From the NCBI GenBank assembly GCA_961205875.1, contig OY540815.1:6386001-6450000 (forward strand): a stretch of 64,000 bases of DNA. Direction: 5' to 3'. The DNA is from Sialis fuliginosa (taxonomy: Eukaryota > Arthropoda > Insecta > Megaloptera > Sialidae). Every line of letters starts with the position of its first letter. The stretch's first letter is position 1. Under the pieces are notes generated by a model that was given only the letters and a program-made list of their open reading frames with translations, ran no database searches and had not been told where the DNA came from. This document shows positions 11,886-25,027 of the stretch, piece after piece. Made by a program: the position numbers and the translations under genes.

Positions 11886-13351
11886 GTGAGTTTTTTATAT
11901 GTTCATCTGCAATTCACATTTATTATGTTTTCATTATTTTGTTAGATATATTTTTTAATAAAATTAGAAACACGTGTACTATTCATTCTGACTATTACGT
12001 ATAAGAAAGTCCTGGAATACGTTTTATCGTGCAGGCACATGTAAAATGGTCGACGGGCGCTATGATGCCCACGTGCATAGGGTTGAGGACCCCTGCTCTT
12101 TAAAATCAAGAACATTATTTAATTCCAAATTAAATTTATAATCATGACGATTCCACATTTGGAATCAAAACAATAAATTTAATAAACCACCAATTTATTC
12201 CCAAATCAGCATGATTTACCTCCCCCCCCCCCCTCCACCACTCGTTGATTAATCGTTTTCAATAACCAGCAGAGAAAAATCAAATTTTCTCAGGCAAGTA
12301 CGAAAAAATAATCGTAAATAAAATACATTTGTATAATTGACATTAAGCTCAGTGCAAGTGGAGGAATTATTTGAACCAGGTACATAAATAACGGCGTTAG
12401 TGGTGTCTGCGTGCGGGGGCGGGGGGGGGGCAAATAGGAGGGTAGATTTGTTAGGGCGATGGGTGGGTGGTAGTCACGGGTAGTGGAATTCCACAAGCCA
12501 GTGGAGATATGTGTGTGTATTTCGCGAATACCGCGAGTCGTAATGCGTGTAGTTACGATGCTCAAGTACACGTTTAATGAACACAGGGACGGATTCAGAC
12601 GAAATTTCAGTTAGGGAACATCCATAAATTACGTCACATACATTTCATGGTTCCTCCCACCCGCCCTTGTTCAGGTTGTCACATTCGTGTACCCCCCCTC
12701 CACCGATCCCTGTTGTAACGTCACACATCTAGAACTAATTTAGATTAAAACATTTCCATAATTATTTTAAAATCTTTTCACATTAACAATTTGTGGGTTA
12801 CGAAACAATAAGTATACTCACGGAAAAAATTAAAGGACCACTTTTATTTTTCGAAAAAATTGCTCATTTTCAAAATAGTGCCGATAGGTCAAATATGATC
12901 CTTTTTTTACTTATAGGATATGAAAATTGAAGGAAATTTTATCATCTTTTCGAATTTAGGGGTATTTTTGTATTATCAAACTTATGTTTGTGACTAAATC
13001 GCGGTTTAATAAAAAATAAAATTATTGTTTTTTTTTTTGCAATTTTGAATGTTACCCACGGGGATGTAAGTTTTTTTTCTAAAATTTCAAGATAACCGTT
13101 TTGTATAATAGATACTTAAAATCAACAGAAAAAAAAAACAAAATAAATATTCTAATTGTCTTTGGTTGTTTATACCTATTATTTTTATTTATACACAATT
13201 TTATTAATAAAAATTATATGTAATTTTAACTTGCCTTTCATGATAAAAATTACTATGTAGCATTCATGCACATTTGAAATTTTCCCCATAACTCTTTACG
13301 GGTTTCGAGTTACACAAAAACTACTGAACCGATTTTGATGAGACTTAGACT
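11886..13351. other. Mostly unassigned; small DNA-transposon relic
   Basis: 12616-12725 contains ATCCATAAATTACGTCAC near the left and GTAACGTCACAC near the right, with C-rich TACCCCCCCTCC between. This recalls a degraded MITE. There are poly-C/poly-G runs near 12221 and 12414. No genes seen. Confidence 0.4.
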
Positions 13352-13830
13352 GTAAAAAAACATCTGCCAAGTGAATGCACAGTGCTTCCTCGTGCTAAAT
13401 TCACCAAAAGTAGTTAATTATTGAATAATTTAAATAAAAACCGATAGTGTTCAGATAAATTGCCTGGAATTGGTTAACCATTTAATTTTTATACAATTTT
13501 ACTAAAAAATATTTGTTCGAAATTTTTCATAAAACGCACCTGATTATTTTTCGTATATTTTTAATTTTTTGATAATTTCAATCTAAATCTAAATTTATGC
13601 AAACGTCAATATGACATTTAAAACATCAAAATGACATTTAATATGTCCAAGCAAATATCAATTTAGAAAAACAAAACACGATTTTTAAAAATAAATTGAG
13701 ATAAATCTTTGTAAGGGAATATTTTACAACAAACGTTGTGACCCATATTGTAGGAAATTTAATATTCTACAAAAAATATTCTATAAAATTTTCACGTAAC
13801 ATGTGTCGTTCTTGAGATATCTTGAAAAAA
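13352..13830 (+). repeat. Dispersed repeat family, copy 2 (longest)
   Basis: The most complete of three copies, with an extra central block around CAATCTAAATCTAAATTTATG that is shared with 38925-39262. It is followed by a CCGACCAAGTTTC...GACAGACAGACAGACACGG tail (13907-13998) like those on other repeats here. Confidence 0.6.
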
Positions 13831-14174
13831 TAAATATTTTGGGATGTCATCCCTCCCCCTTATACATGATTTTGAAATGGGACCGTCCTCAAGCCAGACC
13901 CAACCATCCGACCAAGTTTCAACAATATCGGTTGAGTGGTTTATGAGTTATGCGTGTGACAAAGATTCAGGGGACAGACAGACAGACACGGAACGAAAAG
14001 TGTTTGTCTTAATGTGAAACGGAAAGATAAATTTAAAATTTTGAAATCGGAGAACATTTTTTTTGTCTCAATCTGAAACGATCACAAAGCTACTCGTATC
14101 TTCGATATTGCGAGGAAGCAAAATCTGAGACTAGAATTAGTTTTGGCTGTAATATGATAATATATTTAGAGTAT

Positions 14175-14551
14175 ATAATTTCAAATAAAAAAAATGTTTA
14201 AATAAGTTTTCATAAACTTACTTTCAGCTAGCTCTAAAAAATATATTTATGTGGTTATTTATAATAAACCCTCTCTTCATATAAATACATGTTATTCCAA
14301 TAATACAGTACCAAAATACATACTTCTAGATCGATTTAAGTTTTGTATATAAATTATATTATAATTTCAAATAAAAAAAAACTTATAATAAGTTTTCATA
14401 AACTTACTTTCAGCTAGTTCTAAAAAATATATTCATGTGGTTATTTATAATAAAATTTACCCCCTCTTCATATAAATACATGTTATCCCAATAATACAGT
14501 ACCAAAATACTTCTAGATCGATTAAAGTTTTGTATATAAATTATTTTATAA
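14175..14551 (+). repeat. Tandem duplication, two units of about 186-190 bp
   Basis: Two adjacent copies both carry AAGTTTTCATAAACTTACTT, ATAAATACATGTTAT and CAATAATACAGTACC, with a few small indels. A third partial start follows at 14547. Confidence 0.75.
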
Positions 14552-15063
14552 TGTTCCTTCAGACATTTCCCAAAATACACAAAATCCATTACTGTCCATT
14601 GAAAGGGCTAAGTCTCTCGACAAGAGGGAAATTCCGAAGGGGAAGGGGGCGGGGGTCGAAACAGGGTTCTCGAGTTTTATTAAACCTGCTGACTACACCA
14701 GGTGCATGCGCTGATACAGGGGTGTAGTTAAAATTTTATTCGAAGCAATTAACCTTTAGTGCTCGTTAAAAAGGTAAAAGAAAATTGTAAAATGTATGCA
14801 ATAATTTAGCCGATATTTGAATGTGTCAGCATACCTCTGTTTAGAATTTAATTCGGAAATTAGCTTCTTCCGTGCTATTTTAATTACATTGTTGTCGTTT
14901 TTAACGCACATTTACAAATTAACACATGTTTTTAAATAGCAGATTCATTGTTGCAATTTTATCAGTTTGAAAAACGTACAAATATTACATTTACATTTGA
15001 TTAATTCTGTAAATTTAATTTATAATGCATCTAGAAAAGGAGGTTCTCATTTCCATCAATATA
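14552..15063. other. No gene recognised
   Basis: Contains a G-rich patch (14638-14660). Nothing else recognisable. Confidence 0.4.
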
Positions 15064-15590
15064 AGGTAAAGGCACCAGTTATGGCCGCTATAAGAGCAAG
15101 TTTTCGGTTTTTTTTTTGGATTAATTTTGTAATTTTCATGTACTCATGTTACTAATAAAACAAGTAACTCTTTATTTAATCAATTTAATTACCAAAGTCT
15201 GCAAATATAGTTTGGTTTTTTAAATTATAGCCTTTTATTTTGTTCATATTTTTTCTTCAGTAATGGCGAAGGTAAAACTAGTAATGAGCACGCAGTGATG
15301 GACAGGAGCTAATGATTACAAAATGATGATTACTACGACACAAAAGATATAAAAGAAAAAATTGTAAAATTTTAAACAATGTAAAGCAGTTGCTATGATA
15401 ATATAATAATTAATAAATAAATTATACTAATAATTTTATTAGTTTAAATGTCCACCATTTTGACACCTATTGGCCGATTGTCATCAAATCACGTTCTATA
15501 TAGATTAATATTCAAAAATGGTAGTAATCAAATATCAACACATATTTCTAATTCAGTACATTTAATTAAAAATTTGCCTTACATATTAAT
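15064..15590 (+). mobile_element. MITE family GGCACCAG, copy 1
   Basis: Starts GGCACCAGTTATGGCCGC and shares TGTCCACCATTTTGACACCT and CAGTACATTTAATTAAAAA with 38092-38520. It also matches 16644-17200 in inverted orientation. The 3' terminus seen in the inverted copy is missing here. Confidence 0.6.
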
Positions 15591-16643
15591 TAAAAATTAA
15601 CCTTATATATTTTATGAATGTTCGAGCATAACTCCGACAAATATGCATCGATTTGGACGTTTTTTTTTTTGTTTGAAAGCATATATTCCGGAGGTGGTCC
15701 CATATATAAATTTTATCAGAATTTGACCATGGACTTCTTAGATACGCCAATCGAAAGGAAAAATTTTATTATACATTTAATTATACAAAAAATAAAATAA
15801 AATGCTCATTATTTTGGTTTTTATTTTTTTAAGGTTATGTAACAAATTTATAAGATTTTAAACTATTCAGTTTTGTAGGGAAATTCAAAACGAAGACAAT
15901 GTTTTCTTTTAAGCATTTTCTGCATTCCGGCCTATAGAAATGTAGATATTTTTTAACAATGTACAAGAGAAACCGTAAAAATATAGTTTTTTCAAAAAGG
16001 TAAAAAAATTGCCTTCCAGGGGCACCCAATGTAAAGATTTCAGTTACGTACTCCCTGTGATGACTAGAATAAGTTTTAAAAAAATGCTCCGTCCTTTCAG
16101 TTCTTTGAAAAAAGAATCGCATGTGCATATTTTATTGCTTGTAATTAAAAATCAATAAAAACAATTAATAACAAATATAGAGCTCTCAAATCTATGAAAT
16201 TATTTGCATCAAAAATATTTTATTTAACTAATGTACATTTAACTATTGCAGGAATACGTTCTTATATCTAACCTTATGTATTTGAATTTTAAATATGGAA
16301 TAATAATTTAATTAAAACAATTAATAAAAATTTAACAAGGTCTCGTGCTAAAACGGCATATTCTCTCAACTAACCCAATTAAATTAATCAAAGCAAGCTA
16401 TGTAAACCATATGCAGATAAAGATTAGCTCGCCGGCTAAGTTTAAGGATTAATTACACCATAAATAAAACTGCCGCGAAGTCGGATAGAACAGTAATATT
16501 AACCATGTAATAATAAAAACTAACCGAGGTTCTTGAGTTGTGGCAAAACTTGGTCTGTGGAAAGTTGCCGCTGACTCAAAACGTTGATTTTGTTTTATTG
16601 TTTATGAAATTATGATTTTGAATTTAAAAAAATAAATTTATAC
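15591..16643. other. Spacer between inverted MITE copies
   Basis: A 97-codon minus frame at 15835-16128 shows no family features. No repeat ends seen. Confidence 0.4.
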
Positions 16644-17200
16644 GGTGCAGGCACCAGTCTTGGATATGACACCAGTAATGGCTATTTTTAAATTAAATGT
16701 ATTGAATTATAAATATTTGTCGATATTTGATTACTCCCATTTCTGAATATTAATCTAAATATAACTGTCTTACAGCGTGATTTGATGAGAATCGGTCAAT
16801 ATGTGTCAAAATGGTGGACATTTAAACTAATTATTAGTATAATTTATTTATTAATTATTATATTATCAACTGTTTTACATTGTTTCAAATTTGATGATTC
16901 TTTCTTTTATATCTTTTGTGTCGTAGTACTTATCATTTTGTAATCATTAGCAAGTGTCCAACACTGCGTGCTTATTTCTGGTTTTACTTTATCCATAACT
17001 GGAGAAAAAACATAAACAAAATAAAAGGCTATAATTTAAAAAACAAACTATATTTGCGGACTTTGTTAATTAAATTGTTTAAATAAAGAGTTACTTGTTT
17101 TATTAGTAACATGGTTTCATGAGAATTAAAAAAAAGAAGCCCGTCAATCACAAAAATAATAAACCTTGCTCTTATAGCGGCCATATCTGGTGCCAGTACC
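16644..17200 (-). mobile_element. MITE family GGCACCAG, copy 2 (full length)
   Basis: This is the most complete copy. Ends GGTGCAGGCACCAGT and, inverted, GGTACTGGCACCAGA give short TIRs. It lies opposite to copy 1 about 1 kb away, so the two could pair as a large hairpin. No clear TSD. Confidence 0.6.
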
Positions 17201-17264
17201 TTATTTGTAAAAATATTTTACAGAAAAAGTGGAGAAACCTAATTAGACTCAAGAGCTACATTAA

Positions 17265-17458
17265 CTCTTAACTGGTTTCATGGGGGTCAGCCAGTCCCCA
17301 CAGGTGATGTTTTTAAGTTTTTCTAAAAATCTAAGTATCGTGCACACTCGCCATTTTAAGTAATCTCATTACGTCGCGAGTGCAGGAAGTTTAGGGATGG
17401 AAGTACGTGCGTATTAAGGGCCGGCCGGCCCCAATGATACCAGTTGATTTTTTTTATG
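17265..17458. mobile_element. Possible piggyBac-like MITE
   Basis: TTAA flanks at 17261-17264 and 17459-17462. Near-terminal inverted blocks AACTGGTTTCATGGGG and, inverted, AACTGGTATCATTGGGG. A related CCCCACTATACCAGTTAC lies at 17731. The TTAA flanks suggest piggyBac or Kolobok type, but TTAA is common in this AT-rich DNA. Confidence 0.4.
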
Positions 17459-17462
17459 TTAA

Positions 17463-20400
17463 TTATAGGCATATAAACATGTCTTTTTGCTTAATTAGTT
17501 CATATTAGATAAGAAATAAAATTTTCCCCTTTTTCAGAATTTTTGTAGGCATATAAAAAAAAATGTAATTTCATAAGAATCTCTCGTAGAAGATAATTTA
17601 GTAAAATAATGGAAATTAAAGCTATTTGTTTACATAAAATGAGTGTATAATTTACCATCTAAAGTGTTATCCAGTCTCATTATAGAAACTCGCTTGTCAA
17701 AAGCTAATCTTCAGTGGAGGCCGCAAATACCCCACTATACCAGTTACGTTTGTAAAATTTACGATACCAGTCAAATTCGAAAACTTGAATGGACATTTAA
17801 ATTATTTGATATGAAAGTTATTTTTGACAGTAGTGTAAACAGGGACCTAATTTATTTCTAAATTTTTCGTTCATGGTAACAAATAGTAACTACTTTTTCC
17901 TTGACTGTAGTAAAAAAAGAATGTTACATTTATGTTTAGCCTGCACTTTTTTTTAAATATCATATTTATATGTATATCTCGGTGAAAAAAATCGTACAGT
18001 AAAAAGTAAAAGTTAATTTTAAAGGGGAAATATAGTACTATTTATTGCTATCAACAAATATTTAAAAAAATTACCTGTTTGGTAATAGATTTATAAATAC
18101 GATCAAAATTATCATTTTTGCAATTCGAGCAACTTCGGAATCGCCTATTATAGTCCAGGGTAACACAATCAGTAAAATCGAATAACAATTTGGACATATA
18201 ATCCACTGACTGTTTTTAGATATACACATTTGAGGATAAACACAATCTATCCTGGTTTTACAACTGAATGAGTAATCAAATGACAATATTAGTAATTAGT
18301 TATGATCCCGTGTACCAGCACTAAGAGGATAATTCAGAAATACTATTACATTAAGCCGCATTATACGTTTATTATTTATGAATTTCCGTTATGGGGCTCA
18401 TAGGCAGTATGCGTGACTAAGTTTCGAATATTATCAACAGGGGTGGGCTGAGGTTTGAGGGTCGTGTAGGTTTACACATGCCCTTCCCCCCATTCGGTTA
18501 ATTTATTTAGGTGGGTATCAATACATGAGCTAAGGTGTTATCAAAGAAGGATTAGTGTGTGTATATTCAGGTGCGTCTTGTAGATTTTCTACAAGGAGGG
18601 TGCATATGTGATGAGGTGGGGGATGTTTAAACACTTTAAGAGATTATTATAGTATCTGGTGTGATTTTTTTTCTAAAGGCTTGGCAGGTAAGTTTACCCT
18701 TTCTTATGTCAGGTACTATTAATAGGGACATTGGATTTTAGATTTTTTTTAGTTTGCACTTGAGTAGTGAAATAATTTTTAGGAAAGAGATATTAATTTT
18801 TAAAATCAATCAAATTTTTGGCTAAATTCTTCAAAATGTGTTGTAAAATTATTAATAGTACAGGCAACGAAGGGAAAATTTTCCCTGTTTTTGGAACAAA
18901 TATATTATAAAAATATATTATACATAAAATATTCTCTACAAATTTTACTAAAAACATTTATTTAATTCACACCGTTTCAAAAATAATCCGAAAAGAATGT
19001 TCGTTTTTTTTAAACAAAGGAGGTTTTTTTCCTTGAAGAAAATTGATCCTAAATAAAAAATTTCACACTTCTATGTATGTCATTTTTGCGTTACAGCGTC
19101 TACAAACCGACACACAGACATAGCGAAAATAATCAGAAGGTAACAAACGAATATTTTCAAAATGTTAACATAAAAATATTTAAAACAGTTAAAAAAACAT
19201 ACATTTATTAACTACACAAATCAAAAATCTCCACTAACACCTATATTTAACCCTCTAAAACCATAGATTATGAATATATGCAACCCATTCACAATCCCAC
19301 ACATGAAATAATGAAATAAAATTAACTAGATTACCTTTTATTATATCCTCACCCCATTCACGTAAACTACGCTCCTGGCTTTATTTATTTCGGTGGTATG
19401 AGGACACGTGGCCAGACAACAAAAAACTGTAAATATTGTTTATGTTTTACGCTCTCAAGTAGATTTTATACAGATAATTAATGAAAATAGAATTCTTAAC
19501 TCACGACACTTTTTTTATTATAAGTATAAATATTAAACAGTCGTTTGTCACTAAGGGGGTTAAACATTTTGATTTATTTGTTGATACCATTAAATTTTAT
19601 CTTTTGTCTACCCATTTAGTGTTATATAAATATTAATATAAGAGATTAAACAGAGAAAGGGGGCAAAGAGGGTGTTTAATGTTTGTATTAATTGAATTCA
19701 TTGCAGAGGCGGTCAAAAGTTAATATTATTTGACGATTCATTAATTTTATAATACAGCTGGTATAATTATAATAAATGGTGGACCAATAACAGACCTAAG
19801 TTATAAAAATAAAATTTATAGTTTTTGGCGATTTTTAGGGGGGCAAATGGGTTATAAAAAAATATATTTTTCATTTCCAGCGAGTGGGGTATCAAATAAA
19901 AGTTGACAACTCAAGGAATACTTATAAATCTGAAAAAAATTGAGAGTATGTAAAATGGTGCCAAGATTAAAAGAAAATTATCAGTACTCACCGCACTTAT
20001 CAATAATAATTCAAAATTTTATAATTAAAATGTAATATAATCAAAAGTCGTGACTCCACTGTATATAAAGGTGTTCTTTTTAATATCTCAACATTTATTT
20101 CACATGTTAACAACAGGGAAAACACGTCTTTTCTTTCACAAAAGGAAATCTCATTAGTTATTTTCCGCCTTCACGTTTAAATTACTTGCACAGTTCTTTC
20201 TCTCAAAAGTGCATTTTATTGCTCTCATCGATATTACCCTAGCTCAATTACTTTCTACCCCTCCTTTTGTCAAAGTACCTGTATATATTGTACCCGCCGT
20301 GAAGAATTGCTAAATAAGTTAACTTCAAAATGAATTGAGGCAGATTAAAATTGCACCAACAATAGACAACCTTTCAACCGCCGTCAATGTATTTTTATTA

Positions 20401-20669
20401 ACCGTTTTTTTTGAGTATTAATTAAATTATGTTATGTCGGTTTTTTATAATTTTATTTTAAATTTTGTTTCAAAAAATTATTTTTAAATGAAAAAAGCTG
20501 GTTTAGATGATCTACAAGGACAGTATTAACGTATCAGTTTATAAGAGGAGTGGGGAGAGATTAAATTTTAATTTAAAAATAATTGAAAAAGTGTTTATTA
20601 TAAATTATAGTCTATGTGAGAATAAAGAAATACATTTATAAGTACATTAATATTATTTTAATCCATGTA
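17463..20669. other. Long unassigned stretch
   Basis: Contains short frames at 17643-17861 and 18071-18286 with no motif, a G-rich segment near 18600-18625, and generic sequence. I see no element ends or exons with splice sites that encode a known domain. Confidence 0.4.
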
Positions 20670-20997
20670 TATTTAAAGCTCAGCGTCTCTCTGTCTGTCC
20701 GTTCGTACACTTATAGCTCGACGCGTTTTTTAATTCATAGATATTTTCTCTGGTCAGGTTTTAGTATATATTTTGTAACGTTAGGTAACACAAGGAATAA
20801 GCAGTGGCGATAATAGAAAATCAAGTCGGAAAAAATCGGCTCCTATATCGTGATAGGGGGTTCTTTTCCCCCCAAAATCCCTCATCTCCGTGATATTTTT
20901 CCCAGCAGATCTAATGAAACTAATTACAACCCTCCATACGTGACAGGGGATCAAATATTAACTCCCATGCAAAGCCGGGGAGGGTTCGCTAGTTATA
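20670..20997 (-). mobile_element. Helitron-like repeat, family 2, mosaic copy
   Basis: On the minus strand it starts AACTAGCGAACCCTCCCCGG. It has CCCCTGTCACGTATGGAGGG (shared with the element at 57743-58046) and then TTATCGCCACTGCTTATTCC, CGGACAGACAGAGAGACGCT (shared with 9616-9960). It thus joins modules that occur apart elsewhere. Confidence 0.5.
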
Positions 20998-21397
20998 TCT
21001 AATTGCAAGGTGATTCATATAAAATTTCTACGCTAACTAACAGGAAAGGTTTTTTTTAATGAAAAAAAAATAATCGATTTCCTAATATTTGTTTAATGGA
21101 TAAAACATAAATTAAAGATACTATTCTCTTCAACTTTAATTGTAAATATTTTTTCAAAAATAATTAGAAGAATTCTAAAATTGACAAGAATAAACATTTG
21201 TTTTCGGTTTAGTGATCGTTTTCAAAAATAGGAAGTACATTGTAAATTTCACCGTTTTGGCTGAAAAGCGTTTACACACCGATAGATACACATATGTCAT
21301 TGAAATAATTGGTCGTACGTGATTCAGGGATCTTCAAAACGTGTAATTCTGTGCAAATACCGAGTTCGATTTTTTTCATGATAACTATACTTTATAC

Positions 21398-22289
21398 TAG
21401 GCATGGCCAACCCAAATTGCACCGCGGGCCGCATTGACGACTAAAATTTTCCGAGGGACGCACATAAATAAGAAATTTGTAAAAAAATTTAGATTTTCCG
21501 GTTTTGAATTTTTTTCTAATCAATTTTTTTTTTTTTTTTTTGTAGTAGAACTATGACTTCCCCCGCAAAATTAGGGTATAAACTCAGAAACACGAATGTA
21601 ACAAAAATATGTATGTCACACTTTGAAAGCGTATATCTCCGGAACTAATAATCATAGAGCAATAAATAAAAAGCCAATAGATAGCTTATGTAATCAATTT
21701 TATAATATAACCCCCCATCCTTAAACTCTTAAATGTATTAGCATAGAAAATGTAAAAATAATTTTCACAGATGAAAGGTTGTAATTTATCTTATTTGATA
21801 CGGTGCAGGTGGGAATAAACCTACATAAGTGCAGGAGTTTTAGAGAAAAAATTACCCAGTACTACCTCGCATAGAAACCGGGATATTTACAATTTTGTAT
21901 AATTTATAAATAACGAAATATAATTATATAATAAATAACTCAATATTTTATCCCGTCACAGATAGGGGTTCTAATTTTTTTCATTCGATCCAAGGGAAAA
22001 AACAAACAAGTGTTCAGTCATAGTAAATTTTAAAAAATATTTAACCAACGAAAAAATATATCTGTATTGTTTGAAGTATTTTAAATACTAATAAATATAA
22101 AATAAAATTATCAATTAAAATGAGTAGTTAAGTCACATAAATAGAGCAATATTTTAAAGAAAACAACGGGAAATTAAAACCAACCTCAGTCATTGTGAAA
22201 CACCTGATAATTAAAATAAACATAATTTGTTCATATGTGACCGCGGGCCGCACATAAGAGCGTCGCGGGCCGCAGGTTGGCCAGCCCTG
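21398..22289. mobile_element. 892-bp non-autonomous hAT element
   Basis: Ends TAGGCATGGCCAAC and, inverted, CAGGGCTGGCCAAC. Perfect 8-bp duplication CTTTATAC at 21390-21397 and 22290-22297. Subterminal CGCGGGCCGCA motifs occur at both ends, typical of hAT elements of this form. No transposase frame remains; the interior is AT-rich. Confidence 0.85.
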
Positions 22290-22297
22290 CTTTATAC

Positions 22298-22998
22298 AGT
22301 ACATTTCATGTGTATAATTATAAAAAATATTTTAACACTTGTTTTTTGTTTTAGTTTCACCCCTTATTTGTTTAATCTCTCAGTTAAAATGATAAATCAT
22401 GTTCACAAACTTTGAAAACCGCTGATTCCAAACAATTATCTATTTATTGCTGACATTCAAAATACCAACCCAAAAAAATTGCATTGTATACATAAATACT
22501 TATACCCCCCCCCCCTTACCCTCCCTGCACACACACATCCATTAACAGTAAACCGCGTATTTAACATGACTGTGTGTGAGTGTTATTTAACTAAAAACAA
22601 AATCAGTTGGCAGCCGTGTTTGCTGACGTCATTATCGCGAGGGCGAGCGAGTCTCTCACGAGAGCCATCTGGTGCATCGCTGTGTAAACCTGCACAGGTA
22701 AACACTATTGCAACACATTTGTGTGTTGTGTATGCGTGTACAGGATGTGAGAGCCACTTGATGAAATGGGTATACGAGTAGTAAATGGCGTAAGGAGTAT
22801 GTTGTGTATAGGAAGATTGCGCAGTTGTTGGAAATGCAAGTTGATTTCATATAAGTTACATTCACGACAATCCAAACGTCCATAGCTGGGAAACACTTAC
22901 TTATCACTAGAGGTGTACCGGAATTCACGTCTAACGTCACTATTATTATATTTTAAATATAAATACATAGATTTTTACCTTAAATTAACATAACATTG
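22298..22998. other. Unassigned; C-run and moderately GC-rich patch
   Basis: A poly-C run (22506-22515) and a GC-richer patch at 22600-22690 lie here. Open frames up to 100 codons on both strands overlap each other and have no recognisable domain. Confidence 0.4.
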
Positions 22999-23006
22999 TT
23001 CTATAT

Positions 23007-23685
23007 CAGGCCTGCACAAAATACGGCCCGCCAGCACCTACTTTGCGACCCGCGAAGATTTTGATGAAAATTCATAATATTATAAATAAATAAAATATTT
23101 CCTAGCTTATTGATTTATAATATTATGAAAGGTATACCTTTAGACTTATTTCTAACAGATTATTTACAAAATAACGAATTTTCAGAAAAAATGTATCAGA
23201 CAAAAGTTTAATAGTTTTGACATTATGGGGTGAGCTTAGAAAGATTACTTTAATGGGTTTTCAGGTTCAACTTTTCTTTTTCAAATCTAAACCTATATTT
23301 TTTGTTGCAGATAAACAATTTTAGTTCGGAACATTTTTCTGAAATTGTCAATTTTTTATTATAAGGAGCAAACCAAAGAAAACTTTCTGGATTTTCCATA
23401 CTTTTTTACTCGAAAATTACCTACAAATTTTTTAAAAGCAAGAGGTAAAAAGTACTTTGATTTATGCAGATTCTCACAATTTTTCTTTATAAAAAAGTTG
23501 CATAAAAAAATTAACAATAAATTTTAAAAACAATTCTACGAGAATCCTTGCTTAGTTCTAACAATAAGTATTTTTTTAATTTTTTTAAAAAGATTATAGT
23601 TTTCGAGTAAAAAATTTTCTTTCGGCCCGCACAATTTTTCATAAAGTATTACGGCCCGTTTTACATTTTGAGTTGTGCAGGTCTG
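23007..23685. mobile_element. 679-bp non-autonomous hAT element
   Basis: Ends CAGGCCTGCACAA and, inverted, CAGACCTGCACAA. Perfect 8-bp duplication TTCTATAT at 22999-23006 and 23686-23693. ACGGCCCG motifs sit just inside both ends. No transposase frame. Confidence 0.85.
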
Positions 23686-24041
23686 TTCTATATGGTATTT
23701 CTTTAAGAAAATACATTAAATTATAAAAATTGTGTTTTCTACATATTCTGCAATTTTTACAGCTTCGTAAAACTATTTGTATAGCTATAATTTCGTTTAA
23801 TTATTTGTGTAGCATTAATTTTGTTAAATTATTTGTATAGCATAAATACGTTCTTTTCGATTGAATGTAATTACATTTATAGTGTCAATAATAATATAAT
23901 ATAAAAATAATAATAATAGTAGTGACGTTAAAATATTCACTTTAAATCTACATACATACATATATACGTACACTTCTACTTATCACTTTAGTTTACATTA
24001 GTCACAATGTCCACGGATGGGAATCATCGACTCATCATTTT

Positions 24042-25015
24042 ATCCTTAGATTAGAAAAAACTGTGGATACATAACAACCAATGCTAGTCCGTATATGGGC
24101 AAATCCACAGAACGTGGCCGCTTTGGGGGAACGGCAATAGTGCGCGTGTGGGAATGTATATTACCCACCCATAAGTACACGAACTCAAAGTATACTTTAT
24201 TGTGGATGTAAACATGGAGTTACAAGTCGATTGCTTGATTCATATAAAAACTGCAGCACAATTTGCATTGAAAAATCGGTTATTTTCACGTTTTCAGAAT
24301 GGAACTTTAAAAAAAAGAAATTTCATATCACCGCAATTTTCTCAGATTCAAACCAATGAATCTGAAATTTTTACTGGACATGTTTTTTGGTACAATGAAC
24401 CTTTTCCCGGAGTTTCAAAGGCCCACACCTCTTACATTTCATATGCGCGATTGTTTTATCCAGCGAACGGCAATTTCAGCGTTTTTTATTTGGTTTATTT
24501 GCTGTAACTTTTGGAACATCCGAAGCACACTCCTGAAATTGAGACCAATTATTCTTCTCTTTGTTACGAAGATTTTGAGACGACATAGAAGAGTGTGCGT
24601 TCAATGCTCCATTTTGAAGAAGCTTTTGAGTATATTCATTTAAAGCTAATGCGGCCACGTTCTGTGGATTTGCCCATATGATATGAAAGTGTTACCAAAA
24701 TTTTACGGCGGCCATCTTTTCTTAATTGTCAAAATCGCATATTATCCCAGAGGCGTCAGTTGAAAATTTATAATATGCAAATATGCTTTAAATTACAATT
24801 GAATTTAGTATGTATGAGAGATGATAGTTCCAAATAGACGTTTCTCTGTTAATCAATTATCACTGAAATACTTTTAAAGACAATATAAAACATTTATTAT
24901 TAATTAATTTTATAATTCAAAACAATTGATATTTATTTTAAAATTGAATGATACGCCATTGACTCATGGAGAGATTTTCGTGGAGCGATATGGTAACAAC
25001 GCTATGTAATGTGTT
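24042..25015 (+). repeat. Dispersed repeat copy interrupted by a 579-bp insertion
   Basis: Same family as 577-1012. The two halves (24042-24096 and 24680-25015) align to continuous sequence in the other copy, which dates the insertion after the family spread. Confidence 0.7.
24097..24675. mobile_element. 579-bp element with perfect 25-bp TIRs
   Basis: The first 25 and last 25 bases are perfect inverted copies beginning GGGCAAATCCACAGAACGTG. ATAT flanks both sides (24093-24096, 24676-24679), and the homologous site at 577-1012 is empty. A 4-bp duplication limits the superfamily (Sola, Chapaev and others use 4 bp) but does not settle it. Frames occur on both strands; the minus strand has a short MKCKRCGPLKLREKVHC-like piece with a C-x2-C pair, too little to name. 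Confidence 0.8.
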
Positions 25016-25027
25016 ATTTGTCCTTTA

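Noticed and set aside
12411-12430. G-run and neighbouring C-runs as possible structured elements
   Set aside because: Simple homopolymer tracts without periodic G-tract spacing.
22656-22940. Possible minus-strand exon before a GTAAGT near 22897
   Set aside because: The acceptor side has a weak pyrimidine tract and the peptide matches nothing; 94-codon frame judged spurious.
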